The position numbers and the translations under genes were made by a program. A stretch of 64,000 bases of DNA from Myxococcota bacterium (GTDB lineage: Bacteria > Myxococcota_A > UBA9160 > UBA4427), in assembly GCA_030748735.1 (NCBI GenBank), contig JASMLK010000055.1:56778-120777 (forward strand), written 5' to 3'. The notes under the pieces were generated by a model, which was not told the origin of the DNA, did not search any database, and worked only from the letters and a program-made list of their open reading frames with translations. Each line of letters opens with the position of its first letter. The first letter of the stretch is position 1. This document shows positions 44,274 through 53,087 of this stretch, in pieces.

Positions 44274-45455
44274 GACCGTCGCGCCGTCATCCCGCGCGTC
44301 GCTCGCCGCGTCGAGGGCGCCCATCGACTTCAGCAGCCACAACGCCCCCAACAGTGGCATGCAGTACTTCTCCCAGGGTGACCACATGAAGGCCATCAAG
44401 CAGGTGTTTGCGAGCACCAGCCAGGTGGCGAGGTCGAAGCGCACGAAGCGAATGACCGTCGCGCTCGCGAAGGTGAACATCACGAATGGGCGGATGAGGT
44501 CCGCGCTCCCGGTGTAGCTCAGCAGGTAGGCGACGGTGCGGTTGAGCGGCCCGATCTCGCTCGCGTAGCTCGGGGTGTCGATCAGGAATGCGATCACCAG
44601 CACCCCCCAGGCCAGGATGGCCACCCGATCGAGTTCCAGTTTCGGTTGGCCACCCACCCGGTCGATCACCCACTCGGGCAGCACGAAGTAGGCGCCGACC
44701 GCCGCGAGGAAGTAGAGCGAATAGGCGAGGCTCATCGAATCGAGCGCGTTCTGATGGCGCGGCCATTCTGCGAGACCGTCGGCCGGCCCGACACCACCAA
44801 AGAAGGCGATCCAACCCAGGAGAGTCACGGCCGAAACTGCGTAGGGGACCAGTCGCTTCCACTCGATTGCGTTGCCACGCAGGCCCCTCAGCCCTTCGTG
44901 AGCCACCAGAGCGGCGGGAAAGACGACCATGTACTGGCGCGTTGCGATCCCCAACGCGAAGAACAATGCGCCGGCAAGGTGTTGGTCTCGCCGGTAGAAG
45001 TAGCAGCCCAACATGACGAAGACGGCGGCGGGGAGATCCGTGTAGAGCAACACGCTCATCGGAATCCAGTAGGGGTATGCGAGGAGCGCCAGCGCGGCGA
45101 AGATGGGCGTGAAACGACCCGCTCCGGGGCTCGGCTCGCGCAAGCCGACCCAAGCCAGGACCGCGAGCCCGATCAGGATGCTGAGCAAGCGTGCAGGCGC
45201 CACGCCCAGACCGTGGACGTGCTCGAGCCCGGCCCAGATGAGAAAGCTCACGGGCGTCATCGGCTCGTTGTAGTTGCGCAGGTCCTCGATCGACGGAGGC
45301 CAGATCTCGACGAAGGCGATGATCTGCTTCCAGAACTGCGCCTCGTCCTTCACGGGTTCGAACGAGAGTCCCCCCATGTAGACGACGGCCACGCCGTAGA
45401 CGGCGAGCACCCAGGCTGCAAAGACAATGCGAGCCGTTGCCAGCGACACGTTCAT
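44265..45455 (-). CDS. Polytopic membrane protein, GT-C glycosyltransferase-like
   Basis: A 396-residue protein with about ten membrane segments. The start at 45455 (MNVSLATARIVFAAWVLAVYG) puts a membrane helix at the N-terminus. The first external loop has 'VKDEAQFWKQI', an Asp-Glu placed as in GT-C fold glycosyltransferases that use polyprenyl-phosphate sugars, then 'YNEPMTPVSFLIWAGLEH', similar in layout to ALG10/PMT-like loops. I cannot name a family with certainty. It is encoded 61 bases after an EpsI-like gene and the exosortase, suggesting a role in envelope polysaccharide or glycoprotein synthesis. Confidence 0.65.
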   Translation of the reverse strand: MNVSLATARIVFAAWVLAVYGVAVVYMGGLSFEPVKDEAQFWKQIIAFVEIWPPSIEDLRNYNEPMTPVSFLIWAGLEHVHGLGVAPARLLSILIGLAVLAWVGLREPSPGAGRFTPIFAALALLAYPYWIPMSVLLYTDLPAAVFVMLGCYFYRRDQHLAGALFFALGIATRQYMVVFPAALVAHEGLRGLRGNAIEWKRLVPYAVSAVTLLGWIAFFGGVGPADGLAEWPRHQNALDSMSLAYSLYFLAAVGAYFVLPEWVIDRVGGQPKLELDRVAILAWGVLVIAFLIDTPSYASEIGPLNRTVAYLLSYTGSADLIRPFVMFTFASATVIRFVRFDLATWLVLANTCLMAFMWSPWEKYCMPLLGALWLLKSMGALDAASDARDDGATVVA

Positions 45456-45516
45456 GAAGAACGCCTCCCCGCAAGCGTGGCCTCGCTCACCGCCCGCTGT
45501 GCTTCGCGTCGTTCCA

Positions 45517-46137
45517 TCACGAATCGCACGCCGCCCGCAATTGCTCCCAACTCGACGCGAACCAGCCTTCGGTCGCTTCACCCAGCTGTGCCATTTCACC
45601 CGGCCGGCCCACCGCCGAAGCGATCATGACGGTGAGGGGCTGGGTTCCGTCGAAGAGTTGTTTCCACGCAAGTGGCACCCACGCAGCCAGGGGGTGCCGA
45701 ACGGGCTTGCCTCCCTGCGCGAAGACCCAGGCCTCGAGATGAACGCGCCCGTCCATCTCGTAGGTACTCCAGTGCACAGGCAACAGGTCATCGCCTGCTT
45801 CGATCTGGCGGGTCTCGCGGGGGACGAGATACGACATGCTGTCGAAGCCGAACGACATCGGGCTTCCATACAGCTTGAAGGTCTCGTGTGTCCGGAACGC
45901 ATGCACGCGCACACGGTTCCTGGTGCTGGTGCGCAGCTCACCCTTGGCGTCTCCTGCTTCGAACCGCCGACGAATGTCGCGCATCTGCGCGCCACCGACT
46001 CGCTTCGCCAGGAAGAACGCGTCGGGGTCGCGGCATTCGTCGCGCGTGGGCGCCTCACTCGCGTGAAACCACACGGGGATCGCACACACGATTGCGATGA
46101 ATGCTGCGGCGAGCGCGTAACGCGACGAGACTTCCAT
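45517..46137 (-). CDS. EpsI-like exosortase-associated protein
   Basis: A 206-residue membrane-anchored protein. An N-terminal hydrophobic segment (YALAAAFIAIVCAIPVWF) is followed by a periplasmic domain with 'MSYLVPRETRQIEAGDDLLPVHWSTYEMDGR' and a C-terminal stretch about loss of charge. It overlaps the exosortase stop by four bases (ATGA), which is the usual place for an EpsI domain protein; in some systems EpsI is fused to the exosortase. Function is unknown, but it co-occurs with exosortases in exopolysaccharide loci. The family call rests mainly on position, size and topology. Confidence 0.7.
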   Translation of the reverse strand: MEVSSRYALAAAFIAIVCAIPVWFHASEAPTRDECRDPDAFFLAKRVGGAQMRDIRRRFEAGDAKGELRTSTRNRVRVHAFRTHETFKLYGSPMSFGFDSMSYLVPRETRQIEAGDDLLPVHWSTYEMDGRVHLEAWVFAQGGKPVRHPLAAWVPLAWKQLFDGTQPLTVMIASAVGRPGEMAQLGEATEGWFASSWEQLRAACDS

Positions 46138-47183
46138 CAGGCAAGCCCCTCGCGCAGGCGACGCTTGTCGGCGAGCAGCCAGATCCCCACCATCACCGCG
46201 AGATAGGCCAGCGTTCCGAGAATGCCGTGCAGGGGCGTGTCGAACTTCCAATCGAGTCCGTAGTTCTTCCCGATCCAGATCAGCAGCGCGATGCGAATCC
46301 CGTTGGCGACCGCCGTGAACAAATAGGGAGCAAGGACGATCCCCACGCGCCGCCACCATGGCTGCGTGAACCCGAGGCAGAGAAACGACAACGCGCACCC
46401 GCTGTAGAACGCGGAGAGCCCGCTGCAGTTCTGGGTCACCTCGATACCGCCTCCGGTATCGAGAGCGATGCGGGTCCCCACGCGCGTGACCGGGATGCCA
46501 ATTGCGCGCACGAGGGACGTCCCGATTTCGGAGGAGAAGGTCGGCAGATACAGGGGATCGCTCATCCCGTCCGGTACCGGCATCAAGAAGAAGCAGAACG
46601 CGATCGGGAAGGCCAACGCGCGCGTCCGCCGCGCGCCGAAGAGCAGGAGCAGAAGCCCCGGGATGATCAGCAGGAACCCGACGACCGCCGCGTAGTGGGA
46701 ACGCATGCCGGCGTCGAGCACGACGAGTGCGGCGCCCACCGCGAGAAACGCGAAACCCCAGGGTGACGCGTCCGCGCGTGTGTCCGTGTCCGCCCGCAAG
46801 CGGTGTCGGATCAACAGCACGGCAAAGAACGCGACGAACAAACCATGGGGATTGCGCCAGATGCTCTCGATGTACTGCACGTAGAGCCAGCCGAAGGTCG
46901 GGGCCATCAGCGCCGCGACGGCGACCACCAGCAGCCACACGCTCAGCGCGGGGGTCGCGAACGTGTAGTGTCGAGGCCGCGGCGGCTCGATCGCGCGCAG
47001 CAGCAGGCGGATCAGCAACAAACCGACGCCACCCACCAGGCCGAGCACCGCCGCAGCCAGCGGACGCCCCGCTCCGGTGATGGGACTCACCGCGAGCAAA
47101 CCGGTCACGAGCACGAACCAGCCGAAGTCAGCGCGCCGCACGTTGCGCAGGGCGTTCCACCACGCCGACGGCCCGCCTCGCAT
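46137..47183 (-). CDS. Exosortase (membrane cysteine transpeptidase of the PEP-CTERM system)
   Basis: Eight or more membrane helices in 348 residues. The catalytic triad of exosortases is visible: Cys ~253 in EVTQNCSGLSAFYSG, Arg ~299 in VANGIRIALL and His ~317 in DTPLHGILG. 'SIWRNPHGLFVAFFAVLLI' in the N-terminal half is another family landmark. Exosortases cut C-terminal sorting signals (PEP-CTERM or variants) and pass the protein to the outer surface, usually alongside exopolysaccharide genes. No PEP-CTERM substrate is in the window. Start ATG 47183 is preferred; an in-frame TTG at 47255 would add 24 residues. It is followed by EpsI-like and GT-C-like genes. Confidence 0.92.
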   Translation of the reverse strand: MRGGPSAWWNALRNVRRADFGWFVLVTGLLAVSPITGAGRPLAAAVLGLVGGVGLLLIRLLLRAIEPPRPRHYTFATPALSVWLLVVAVAALMAPTFGWLYVQYIESIWRNPHGLFVAFFAVLLIRHRLRADTDTRADASPWGFAFLAVGAALVVLDAGMRSHYAAVVGFLLIIPGLLLLLFGARRTRALAFPIAFCFFLMPVPDGMSDPLYLPTFSSEIGTSLVRAIGIPVTRVGTRIALDTGGGIEVTQNCSGLSAFYSGCALSFLCLGFTQPWWRRVGIVLAPYLFTAVANGIRIALLIWIGKNYGLDWKFDTPLHGILGTLAYLAVMVGIWLLADKRRLREGLA

Positions 47184-47381
47184 GAGCGATGCGAACGAAT
47201 CGAATGGACGTTGCGCCTGCACCAACTGCCCCCGATGAATGCCCGTCCCGCGCAAACCGCATCGCGCAGAACCGTGTCGATCGCGTAACCCGTCCGCCGT
47301 TCGCTAGCGCGCGAATCCCTGAGACCCGTGCAGCCCGTGGGTCGCGGCGGCAGATACTAGCCCGAATCGCGACGAACCCTT

Positions 47382-47420
47382 GACCGTCTCGCTACGGATG
47401 CTCATGAATAATCCGGGCTA
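47382..47420 (-). repeat. Solitary arm of dispersed CTAGCCCGGAT repeat, copy at ndk stop
   Basis: Read on the minus strand it begins TAGCCCGGATTATTCATGAG and continues CATCCGTAGCGAGACGGTC, nearly identical to the left arm at 18536. Its TAG is the stop codon of ndk. A short outward partner, CTAGCCCGAAT at 47357-47367, faces it, so a 63-base internally deleted copy (47357-47420) is possible. Confidence 0.75.
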
Positions 47421-47858
47421 CAGCGCCTCGCTCGGAACCACGATCTCCATCGCGTTGAAGAAGTAGTTCGTCTCGAGGAGTGCGGTTTCGGGCGCGTCCG
47501 AACCGTGGGATGCGTTGCGTTCGATGCTGGTACCGAAGTCGCCGCGGATCGTGCCGGCGGGGGCTTCTTCCGAGTTGGTCGGGCCCATCAGGTCCCGCCA
47601 GCGGCCGATCGCGCCCTCGCCTTCGAGGATCATCGCGACCACCGGGCCCTCGGTCATGAAGGTGACGAGTTCACCGAAGAAGGGGCGCTCCTTGTGCACG
47701 GCATAGAACCCCTGCGCCTGGCCTTCGGTGAGGCGCATCTTCTTCATCGCGATGATCGTGAGGCCCGCTTCCTCGATGCGTGAAATGATCTTGCCGGCGT
47801 TGCCCGCTGCAACGGCGTCGGGCTTGATGATCGCGAAGGTTCGTTCGTTGCCTGCCAT
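47418..47858 (-). CDS. ndk: Nucleoside diphosphate kinase
   Basis: Balances nucleoside triphosphates by phosphotransfer through a His intermediate. It has 146 residues, the normal size. '[12 protein letters not shown]' starts the ferredoxin-like fold; '[27 protein letters not shown]' and the catalytic His in [12 protein letters not shown] are present. The C-terminus 'IVVPSEAL' runs directly into the TAG supplied by a repeat arm; since typical Ndk proteins end near here, little if anything was lost. AGGAG lies about 10 bases upstream of the ATG. It is likely transcribed on its own. Confidence 0.97.
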   Translation of the reverse strand: MAGNERTFAIIKPDAVAAGNAGKIISRIEEAGLTIIAMKKMRLTEGQAQGFYAVHKERPFFGELVTFMTEGPVVAMILEGEGAIGRWRDLMGPTNSEEAPAGTIRGDFGTSIERNASHGSDAPETALLETNYFFNAMEIVVPSEAL

Positions 47859-48040
47859 GGGAATGCATTGCTCCTGGTTTGGAATCTGGATAGATCGCTG
47901 GAATCAGAAATTGAATGAAGAGGACGCCAGACGAGGGGGCACCAAGGAATTGGGCACGCCTCTCGTAAAGCGCGCGCAAAAGTAGCGGATCTCGCATCGC
48001 GCGCAGTCTCGTCGCGCAGCTTCTGCTGGCCCCGCCCCGC

Positions 48041-48538
48041 TCAGCGCTGCTCGAGTTGGCCCAGGAAGTCCTTGAGGACGCTCGCCTGCTCGGCGGCGAT
48101 GTCCGCGAACATGATCCCCATGCCGGTGCGCCCCGACAACGCGCCGCCCTCTTCCGAGCGCACCACCGACGCCTTCACGAAGAGCGGATCGTCGCGCTGG
48201 GGAAGCGCCATCTCGATCGACAGCTCGCTGCCGAGCGGAAGCGGTCGTGGCGTCGCGATGAACATGCCACCGAGTGAGATGTCCATCGCGATCCCTTCCG
48301 CGGCCGAATCCAGGACCACGCGCAGATGGGTCGCGTGGCGGACGTGCATACGGCGGTTCGGATCGGAAGACACCTCGTCGGTATCACCAAACTCGCGCGA
48401 GAGGAGTTCTCGCAACTGCTGCCAACGCTCGACCTCTTCGATCGTGAGTGCGGGGTTTCCGAACACGCGGCGGCGGTTGAGTTCCGCGAACTCGGCGAAA
48501 TCGGGGCGGTCGCTGTCGTCGTGGTCGATTTCCGACAT
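48041..48538 (-). CDS. PilZ-domain cyclic-di-GMP effector
   Basis: A 165-residue cytoplasmic protein. The N-terminal ~65 residues are helical and acidic (FAEFAELNRRRVFG, IEEVERWQQLRELLSREFG). The rest is a PilZ domain with both c-di-GMP motifs: Arg-rich 'NRRMHVRHATHLRV' and 'AMDISLGGMFI' (D/NxSxxG). The late 'GRTGMGIMFADI' is typical of the myxobacterial-style PilZ group. I chose the second Met (48538) because the preceding 18 codons look like leader. PilZ proteins control motility or exopolysaccharide export; the exosortase locus lies just downstream (inference only). Confidence 0.9.
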   Translation of the reverse strand: MSEIDHDDSDRPDFAEFAELNRRRVFGNPALTIEEVERWQQLRELLSREFGDTDEVSSDPNRRMHVRHATHLRVVLDSAAEGIAMDISLGGMFIATPRPLPLGSELSIEMALPQRDDPLFVKASVVRSEEGGALSGRTGMGIMFADIAAEQASVLKDFLGQLEQR

Positions 48539-48632
48539 GCGAATTTCATCGGCATGGCAATCGGAGCACCACAGCGGAAAACGCATCGGCATTCGGGAAC
48601 CCGCAGCCTGGCGGCAAGTCCCCCGCGATTCG

Positions 48633-49613
48633 TCAATCGATCGCCAGCACCAGCTTGCCGAAGTGCTCGCTCGCGGCCATGACGCGGTGGGCCTCGCCCG
48701 CCTCGGAAAGGGGCAGCACGCGGTCGACCACCGGTCCGATCTGTCCGTTTTCGAGTGCGTCGCCGAAGCGCCCGAGGAAGCCGCGCACGATCTCGGCTTT
48801 CTCGGCCTCGGGTCGCGCGCGCAACGTCGAGCCGAGGATCTGGAGGCGGCGCATCAGCATCGCGCCGAGGTTGAGTTCGCCGCGCGCGCCGCCCATCAGA
48901 CCGATCAACATCAAGCGCCCGCCGACGGCGAGGGACTGGAGGTTCTGGTCCAGATAGCGGCCACCGATCGAATCGAGAATGACGTCGACCCCCGCACCAC
49001 CCGTCGCTTCCTTGCACGCCGCCACGAAGTCGCCCTCGCGGTAGTTCACCGCCACATCGGCGCCGAGATCGAGACAGCGCTTGCACTTGTCTTCGCTCCC
49101 GGCCGTCACGATGCACGTAGCTCCCGCCGCCTTCACGAGTTGGATGAATGCCGTGCCGATCCCGCTGCCACCACCGTGCACCAGCGCCGCCCCGTCGTCG
49201 GGCAGGTTCCCGAGCATGAAGACGTTCAGGTAAACGGTGAGAAAGACCTCGGGGAAGGCCGCCGCTTCGTTCAGGGTGAGTCGCTCGGGGACGCGCATCA
49301 CGCTGCCGGCATGCACCACGACTTCTTCTGCGTAGCCGCCACCGGGAATCAGGGCCATCACGCGATCGCCCGGCGCAAACGCCGTGACGCCGTCGGCAAC
49401 CTCGACCACCTCACCCGCGCATTCGAGGCCCAGGATCTCCGACGCACCAGGAGGCGGCGGATAATGACCGGCCACCTGCACGAGGTCGCCGCGGTTCACC
49501 GCGGCCCCGGCCACGCGGATCCGCAGACACTCGGGGCGCATGTCTGGCGACGGTGCCTCGCCCAGCACGAGTTTGGTTTCGTCACCGGACTTGTCGATCG
49601 AGATGGCCTTCAC
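48633..49613 (-). CDS. NAD(P)H:quinone oxidoreductase, PIG3/zeta-crystallin type (MDR)
   Basis: A 326-residue zinc-free medium-chain reductase for quinones or enones using NADPH. The GTG at 49613 follows GAGGGG and starts the conserved 'VKAISIDK'. 'GAAVNRGDLVQVAGHYPPPPG' is the PIG3-family signature; 'ILGLECAGEVVEV', 'ALVHGGGSGIGTAFIQL' (NADPH loop) and 'GGRLMLIGLMGG' follow. No zinc-ligand cysteines are seen. The gene is preceded by two acyl-CoA dehydrogenases in the same direction. The physiological substrate is unknown. Confidence 0.93.
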   Translation of the reverse strand: MKAISIDKSGDETKLVLGEAPSPDMRPECLRIRVAGAAVNRGDLVQVAGHYPPPPGASEILGLECAGEVVEVADGVTAFAPGDRVMALIPGGGYAEEVVVHAGSVMRVPERLTLNEAAAFPEVFLTVYLNVFMLGNLPDDGAALVHGGGSGIGTAFIQLVKAAGATCIVTAGSEDKCKRCLDLGADVAVNYREGDFVAACKEATGGAGVDVILDSIGGRYLDQNLQSLAVGGRLMLIGLMGGARGELNLGAMLMRRLQILGSTLRARPEAEKAEIVRGFLGRFGDALENGQIGPVVDRVLPLSEAGEAHRVMAASEHFGKLVLAID

Positions 49614-49765
49614 GGCGTTCCCCTCTGAAGTTGTTCCCGCGAGCGCGGGCGCGAAGACTAGCCAGTTCGGAAGAATCGGCGCACGGGGAAGACGCCGCCA
49701 GGCGAAACGGGCCGCCGGATTTTCATCCGACGGCCCGTCCTGGTTGCTGGATCTGCTTGTCGCGC

Positions 49766-50941
49766 CTAGTTGAGATCCGCTCGCGTGTACTCGAACAGAC
49801 CGCGCGCGATGATCAGGCGCTGGATCTCGCCCGTACCTTCGTAGATGTCGGTGATGCGGCAGTCGCGCATCCACTTCTCGATCAGGTGTTCGCGCGAAAT
49901 CCCCATCGGGCCGAGGATCTCGATGCAGCCCTGGGTGATGCGGCGAACCGCACTGCCCGCGTGGGCCTTGCAGACCGACGACTCCATGTTGTTCGGCTGG
50001 CCTTCACCGGCGAGCCAGCACGCGCGCAGCGTCGTCAGCATCGAAGCTTCGTAGAGCGCTTCGAGCTGCTTGAACTTCGCGGCGGCCGCGGGCTCGTTGG
50101 CGTCGATGGTGCCGTAGTCGATCTTCACGCCCGCTTCTTCGAGGTGCTCGCGGGTGAAGTCGAGCGATGCATCGGCGATGCCCAGACCAAACGCGGCCGT
50201 CATCGGGCGCGTCATGTTGAAGGTCTTCATCACGCCACGGAAGCCACCACTCGACGCCTTCGGGATGCTCTCGTCGAGGCCGAGCAGGTTTTCGCGCGGG
50301 ATGCGGCAGTCGGTGAAGACGTACGCCGCCGTGTCGTCGGCGCGGATGCCGAGCTTCTTTTCCTTGTGGGGAACGTCGAAGCCGGGCGTGCCCTTTTCGA
50401 CCAGGAAGCTCTTGATGCCGGCGCGGCCCGCGCTCTTGTCGATCGTCGCCCAGATGACGACGCCTTCGGCGCGAATGCCGGTGGTCACGAAGATCTTCTC
50501 GCCGTTGATCACCCATTCGTCACCGTCGAGCTCGGCCGTGGTCTGCACGCGCGAGGGGTCCGAGCCGCAACCGGGCTCGGTGATCGCCATCGACAGGACC
50601 ATGGTGCGCCACTTCTCCACCTGCTCGGGCGTACCCGCGGCGGCGAGCGCCGCGTTGCCGAGGCCCCCGTCCGTCGCCTTGCGCATGCGCACCGAATAGT
50701 CGCCCCAGTTCTGGCCGGCGGCGTGGAGCGCGGCCATCACGACCATGCTCGAGTCTTCGGGGCCGGGGGCCGGGACCTCGGGCTGGTTCTTGTAGAACTC
50801 CGCGGCTTCGGGGAGTTCGCCGGGCGGGAAGTCGCCCTCGTTCTCGTCGTGGTAGCGGGCGTACTTGCGGCAGACGAGCGCTTCGGCGCGCGTACGCGCG
50901 AGGCCCGCTTTGTCGGTTTCAGTCAGTCGAAAGTCAACCAT
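49766..50941 (-). CDS. Acyl-CoA dehydrogenase
   Basis: A 391-residue FAD enzyme of acyl-CoA oxidation. The middle domain has 'SMAITEPGCGSDPSRVQTTAELDGDEWVINGEKIFVTTG'-type sequence (split: AITEPGCGSDPS, DEWVINGEKIF). The C-terminal domain shows 'CIEILGPMGISREHLIEKWMRDCRI' and YEGTGEIQR, with the catalytic-position Glu present. The position of GxGGxG is modified to LGPMG. It is 97 bases downstream of another acyl-CoA dehydrogenase; together with the HxlR regulator they may form one regulated unit. Confidence 0.94.
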   Translation of the reverse strand: MVDFRLTETDKAGLARTRAEALVCRKYARYHDENEGDFPPGELPEAAEFYKNQPEVPAPGPEDSSMVVMAALHAAGQNWGDYSVRMRKATDGGLGNAALAAAGTPEQVEKWRTMVLSMAITEPGCGSDPSRVQTTAELDGDEWVINGEKIFVTTGIRAEGVVIWATIDKSAGRAGIKSFLVEKGTPGFDVPHKEKKLGIRADDTAAYVFTDCRIPRENLLGLDESIPKASSGGFRGVMKTFNMTRPMTAAFGLGIADASLDFTREHLEEAGVKIDYGTIDANEPAAAAKFKQLEALYEASMLTTLRACWLAGEGQPNNMESSVCKAHAGSAVRRITQGCIEILGPMGISREHLIEKWMRDCRITDIYEGTGEIQRLIIARGLFEYTRADLN

Positions 50942-51038
50942 GGTGTTCTCTTTCCTCAGTTCGTTGTCGCAGCGTCGTTGCGTAGGCTGCGCGGGTTCGG
51001 TGTTCGGGCGTTTCGGTCACGCCCATGCGATGCGAGTG

Positions 51039-52130
51039 CTAGGCGGAAACGGTTCCTTCGAGCACGCTGATGGTGCGTGCCGCGCGGAACCACATTTCGA
51101 CCGGGTACTCGCGAATGAAGCCGTGGCCGCCGAGGATCTGGACGCCGTTGTCGGCGATCCACATCGTCTTTTCTGCGGCGTAGCTCCTGGCGAACGACGC
51201 GGCCTTGGTGGCGTCGAGGCCCTGTTCGACCTGGCTTGCGGCCTTCCAGGTGAGCCAGCGCATGCCTTCGGTATCGATGTGCATGTCCGACATGCGAAAC
51301 GCGATGCTCTGCTTCTTCGAGATGGGCTCGTCGAAGGCGACGCGCTCCTTCGCATAGGGAATGCAGAACTCGAGCACCTGTCGCGACATGCCGGTCATGA
51401 TCGCCGCGAGTGCCACGCGTGAGGCGTCGAGGATGCGGCGCACGTCGCACCCCTGGTCGCCGCCGAGGCGGTTGGCGGCCGGCACTTCGACCCGCTCGAG
51501 GTCGAGGGTGTTCGTCGTCAAGCCCTTCATGCCCATGTTGAGTTCGGGCTCCGAAATCGTGAGCCCCTCGGCGTCGCGCGGCACGATGAAGGCGTCGACT
51601 TCGCTGCCGTTGCGGGCGAGCACGAGGAATTCCGAAGCGCGGTCACCGAAGAGCACGAAGCTCTTGCGGCCACTCAGCACGAAGCGGTCTTCCTTCTCTT
51701 CTGCTACGGCGCGCGGGTTGGCGGGGTCGGCCATCGCGTGGGGCTCGATCGCGGCGAGCGAAGCCGTGTGGAACTTGTCGCCGCAGAACGCGGGCAGGTA
51801 CTGGGCCTTCTGGGCGTCGGTGCCCTGGTCGATGATCGCGTTCACGAAGGCGCTCGGCGCCATGGCGGCGATGGCGAGGGCTGCGTCTCCCGCGCCGAGT
51901 TCCTCGAGCACGATCGCCGTCGTAATGGCCGACCGCTCGCCCGCGCCGCCGAATTCTTCCGGGATCTGCGCCGACACGAGCCCGAGTTCCCAGGTCGTGT
52001 CGATGTAGTCGGCGGGGATGCTCGACGCCTCGTCGCAGTCTCGCGCAATCGGCGTGATCGCCTGTTCCGCGAATTCGCGCATCGCGTCGCGAACCATTTC
52101 TTGTTCTTCGGTGAGTTTGAATGAAATCAC
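51039..52130 (-). CDS. Acyl-CoA dehydrogenase
   Basis: A 363-residue acyl-CoA dehydrogenase. 'FKLTEEQEMVRDAMREFAEQ' is the helical N-terminal domain; 'LVSAQIPEEFGGAGERS' follows; 'ASLAAIEPHAMADP' replaces the usual ALTEP(G)AGSD loop, so substrate or FAD contacts differ; 'LGGHGFIREYPVEMWFRAARTISVLEGT' ends the fold. The chain stops right after EGTVSA, so the last helix found in most ACADs is missing; the Glu is kept. It starts 84 bases after the HxlR gene. It may pair with the following ACAD. Confidence 0.93.
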   Translation of the reverse strand: MISFKLTEEQEMVRDAMREFAEQAITPIARDCDEASSIPADYIDTTWELGLVSAQIPEEFGGAGERSAITTAIVLEELGAGDAALAIAAMAPSAFVNAIIDQGTDAQKAQYLPAFCGDKFHTASLAAIEPHAMADPANPRAVAEEKEDRFVLSGRKSFVLFGDRASEFLVLARNGSEVDAFIVPRDAEGLTISEPELNMGMKGLTTNTLDLERVEVPAANRLGGDQGCDVRRILDASRVALAAIMTGMSRQVLEFCIPYAKERVAFDEPISKKQSIAFRMSDMHIDTEGMRWLTWKAASQVEQGLDATKAASFARSYAAEKTMWIADNGVQILGGHGFIREYPVEMWFRAARTISVLEGTVSA

Positions 52131-52214
52131 ACTTGGCTCCTTTGTTTGTTCCGCGTCGTCTGGTCCATTGCGGTGCCGGCGACGCAGGGGGGTATTGAAA
52201 ACAAGTGAAAACGC

Positions 52215-52946
52215 TCAGTCCGAGGTCCGGTCCTCGGGTCGATAGATTTGATGGAAGTAGTGGTTCATCGCCTGGGGGCCGCCTTCCTTCACCATGTCGC
52301 CGCGGCGCACCAGTTCGCGCGCTTCGACGAGCCCCAGTGCAACGCCACACCAGAGCCGTGCGTCGGCCGTGTAACGAACGTCGGCACCTTCGGCGAAGCC
52401 GGGGGTCACCGTGCAATGTCCGTCCACGATCTCGACGGCCCAGACGCCACCGCCCTCCCCGGTCAACCGGATCTCGAAGGTGACGTCCCCTTCCCTGGCG
52501 GCTTCGTCCCGCAGCAAGAAGGGCAACGACTCGAGGATCGATTGCGGTGAGGTTTCGGTGAAGCGATCCGGTTCGATCGCGTGAGCTTCTATCGGTTGCC
52601 GTGTCCACCACAGCGCAATCGACGCAATGATGGGCTCGAGCGAACGGCCGCGATCGGTGAGCGCGTAGAGCGAACGGGCGTCGTCACCGTCCTTGTAGAT
52701 GAAGCCGTCCTTGGTGAGTTTCTGCAGACGGCTCGAAAGCACGCGCGGCGTGATCCCCGTGCGCATGCGCAGTTCCTGGAAACCCTTGTTGCCGCCGAGT
52801 AGCTGACGGACCAGCACGAGGGTCCAGCGGTCGCCGATCACTTCGAGGGCCCGCGCGACCGGGTCGAAGATGTGCCCGGGCCTCGGGACGCTCGCCCGAC
52901 GCTTGCGCCCCTTCACGGCTTTCAGAACGGAGGTACTTCCCGGCAT
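52215..52946 (-). CDS. HxlR-family winged-helix regulator with SCP2-like C-terminal domain
   Basis: A 243-residue transcription factor. The HxlR domain is clear: 'DPVARALEVIGDRWTLVLVRQLLGGNKGFQELRMRTGITPRVLSSRLQKLTKDGFI' (quoted in parts: IGDRWTLVLVRQLL, RVLSSRLQKLTKDGF). The C-terminal ~110 residues ('FEIRLTGEGGGVWAVEIVDGHCTV') resemble a sterol-carrier/alkyl-sulfatase-C (SCP2-like) ligand pocket, which suits sensing of a lipid or acyl compound. It is directly upstream of two acyl-CoA dehydrogenases in the same direction. An inverted repeat 27 bases upstream of its start is a good candidate for autoregulation. Confidence 0.88.
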   Translation of the reverse strand: MPGSTSVLKAVKGRKRRASVPRPGHIFDPVARALEVIGDRWTLVLVRQLLGGNKGFQELRMRTGITPRVLSSRLQKLTKDGFIYKDGDDARSLYALTDRGRSLEPIIASIALWWTRQPIEAHAIEPDRFTETSPQSILESLPFLLRDEAAREGDVTFEIRLTGEGGGVWAVEIVDGHCTVTPGFAEGADVRYTADARLWCGVALGLVEARELVRRGDMVKEGGPQAMNHYFHQIYRPEDRTSD

Positions 52947-52972
52947 GGCGGGAGTATCTAACCGACCCGAGG

Positions 52973-52993
52973 TGAGTATTCAATGGATACTCA
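52973..52993. promoter_or_regulatory. Candidate HxlR operator (inverted repeat)
   Basis: TGAGTAT at 52973-52979 and ATACTCA at 52987-52993 are separated by 7 bases. A further half-site, GAGTATC, lies at 52952-52958, just ahead of the ATG at 52946. HxlR-type proteins commonly bind GTAT/ATAC-like inverted repeats close to their own promoters. Confidence 0.5.
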
Positions 52994-53087
52994 TCGGGAA
53001 ACCCTTCGGGAACGCATGGGTTTTTCCAAGCGAGACTCGCGTCCACAGAATGCGCCGCTCGCCGCGTTCGTTACGTTCCCGCGCGTT

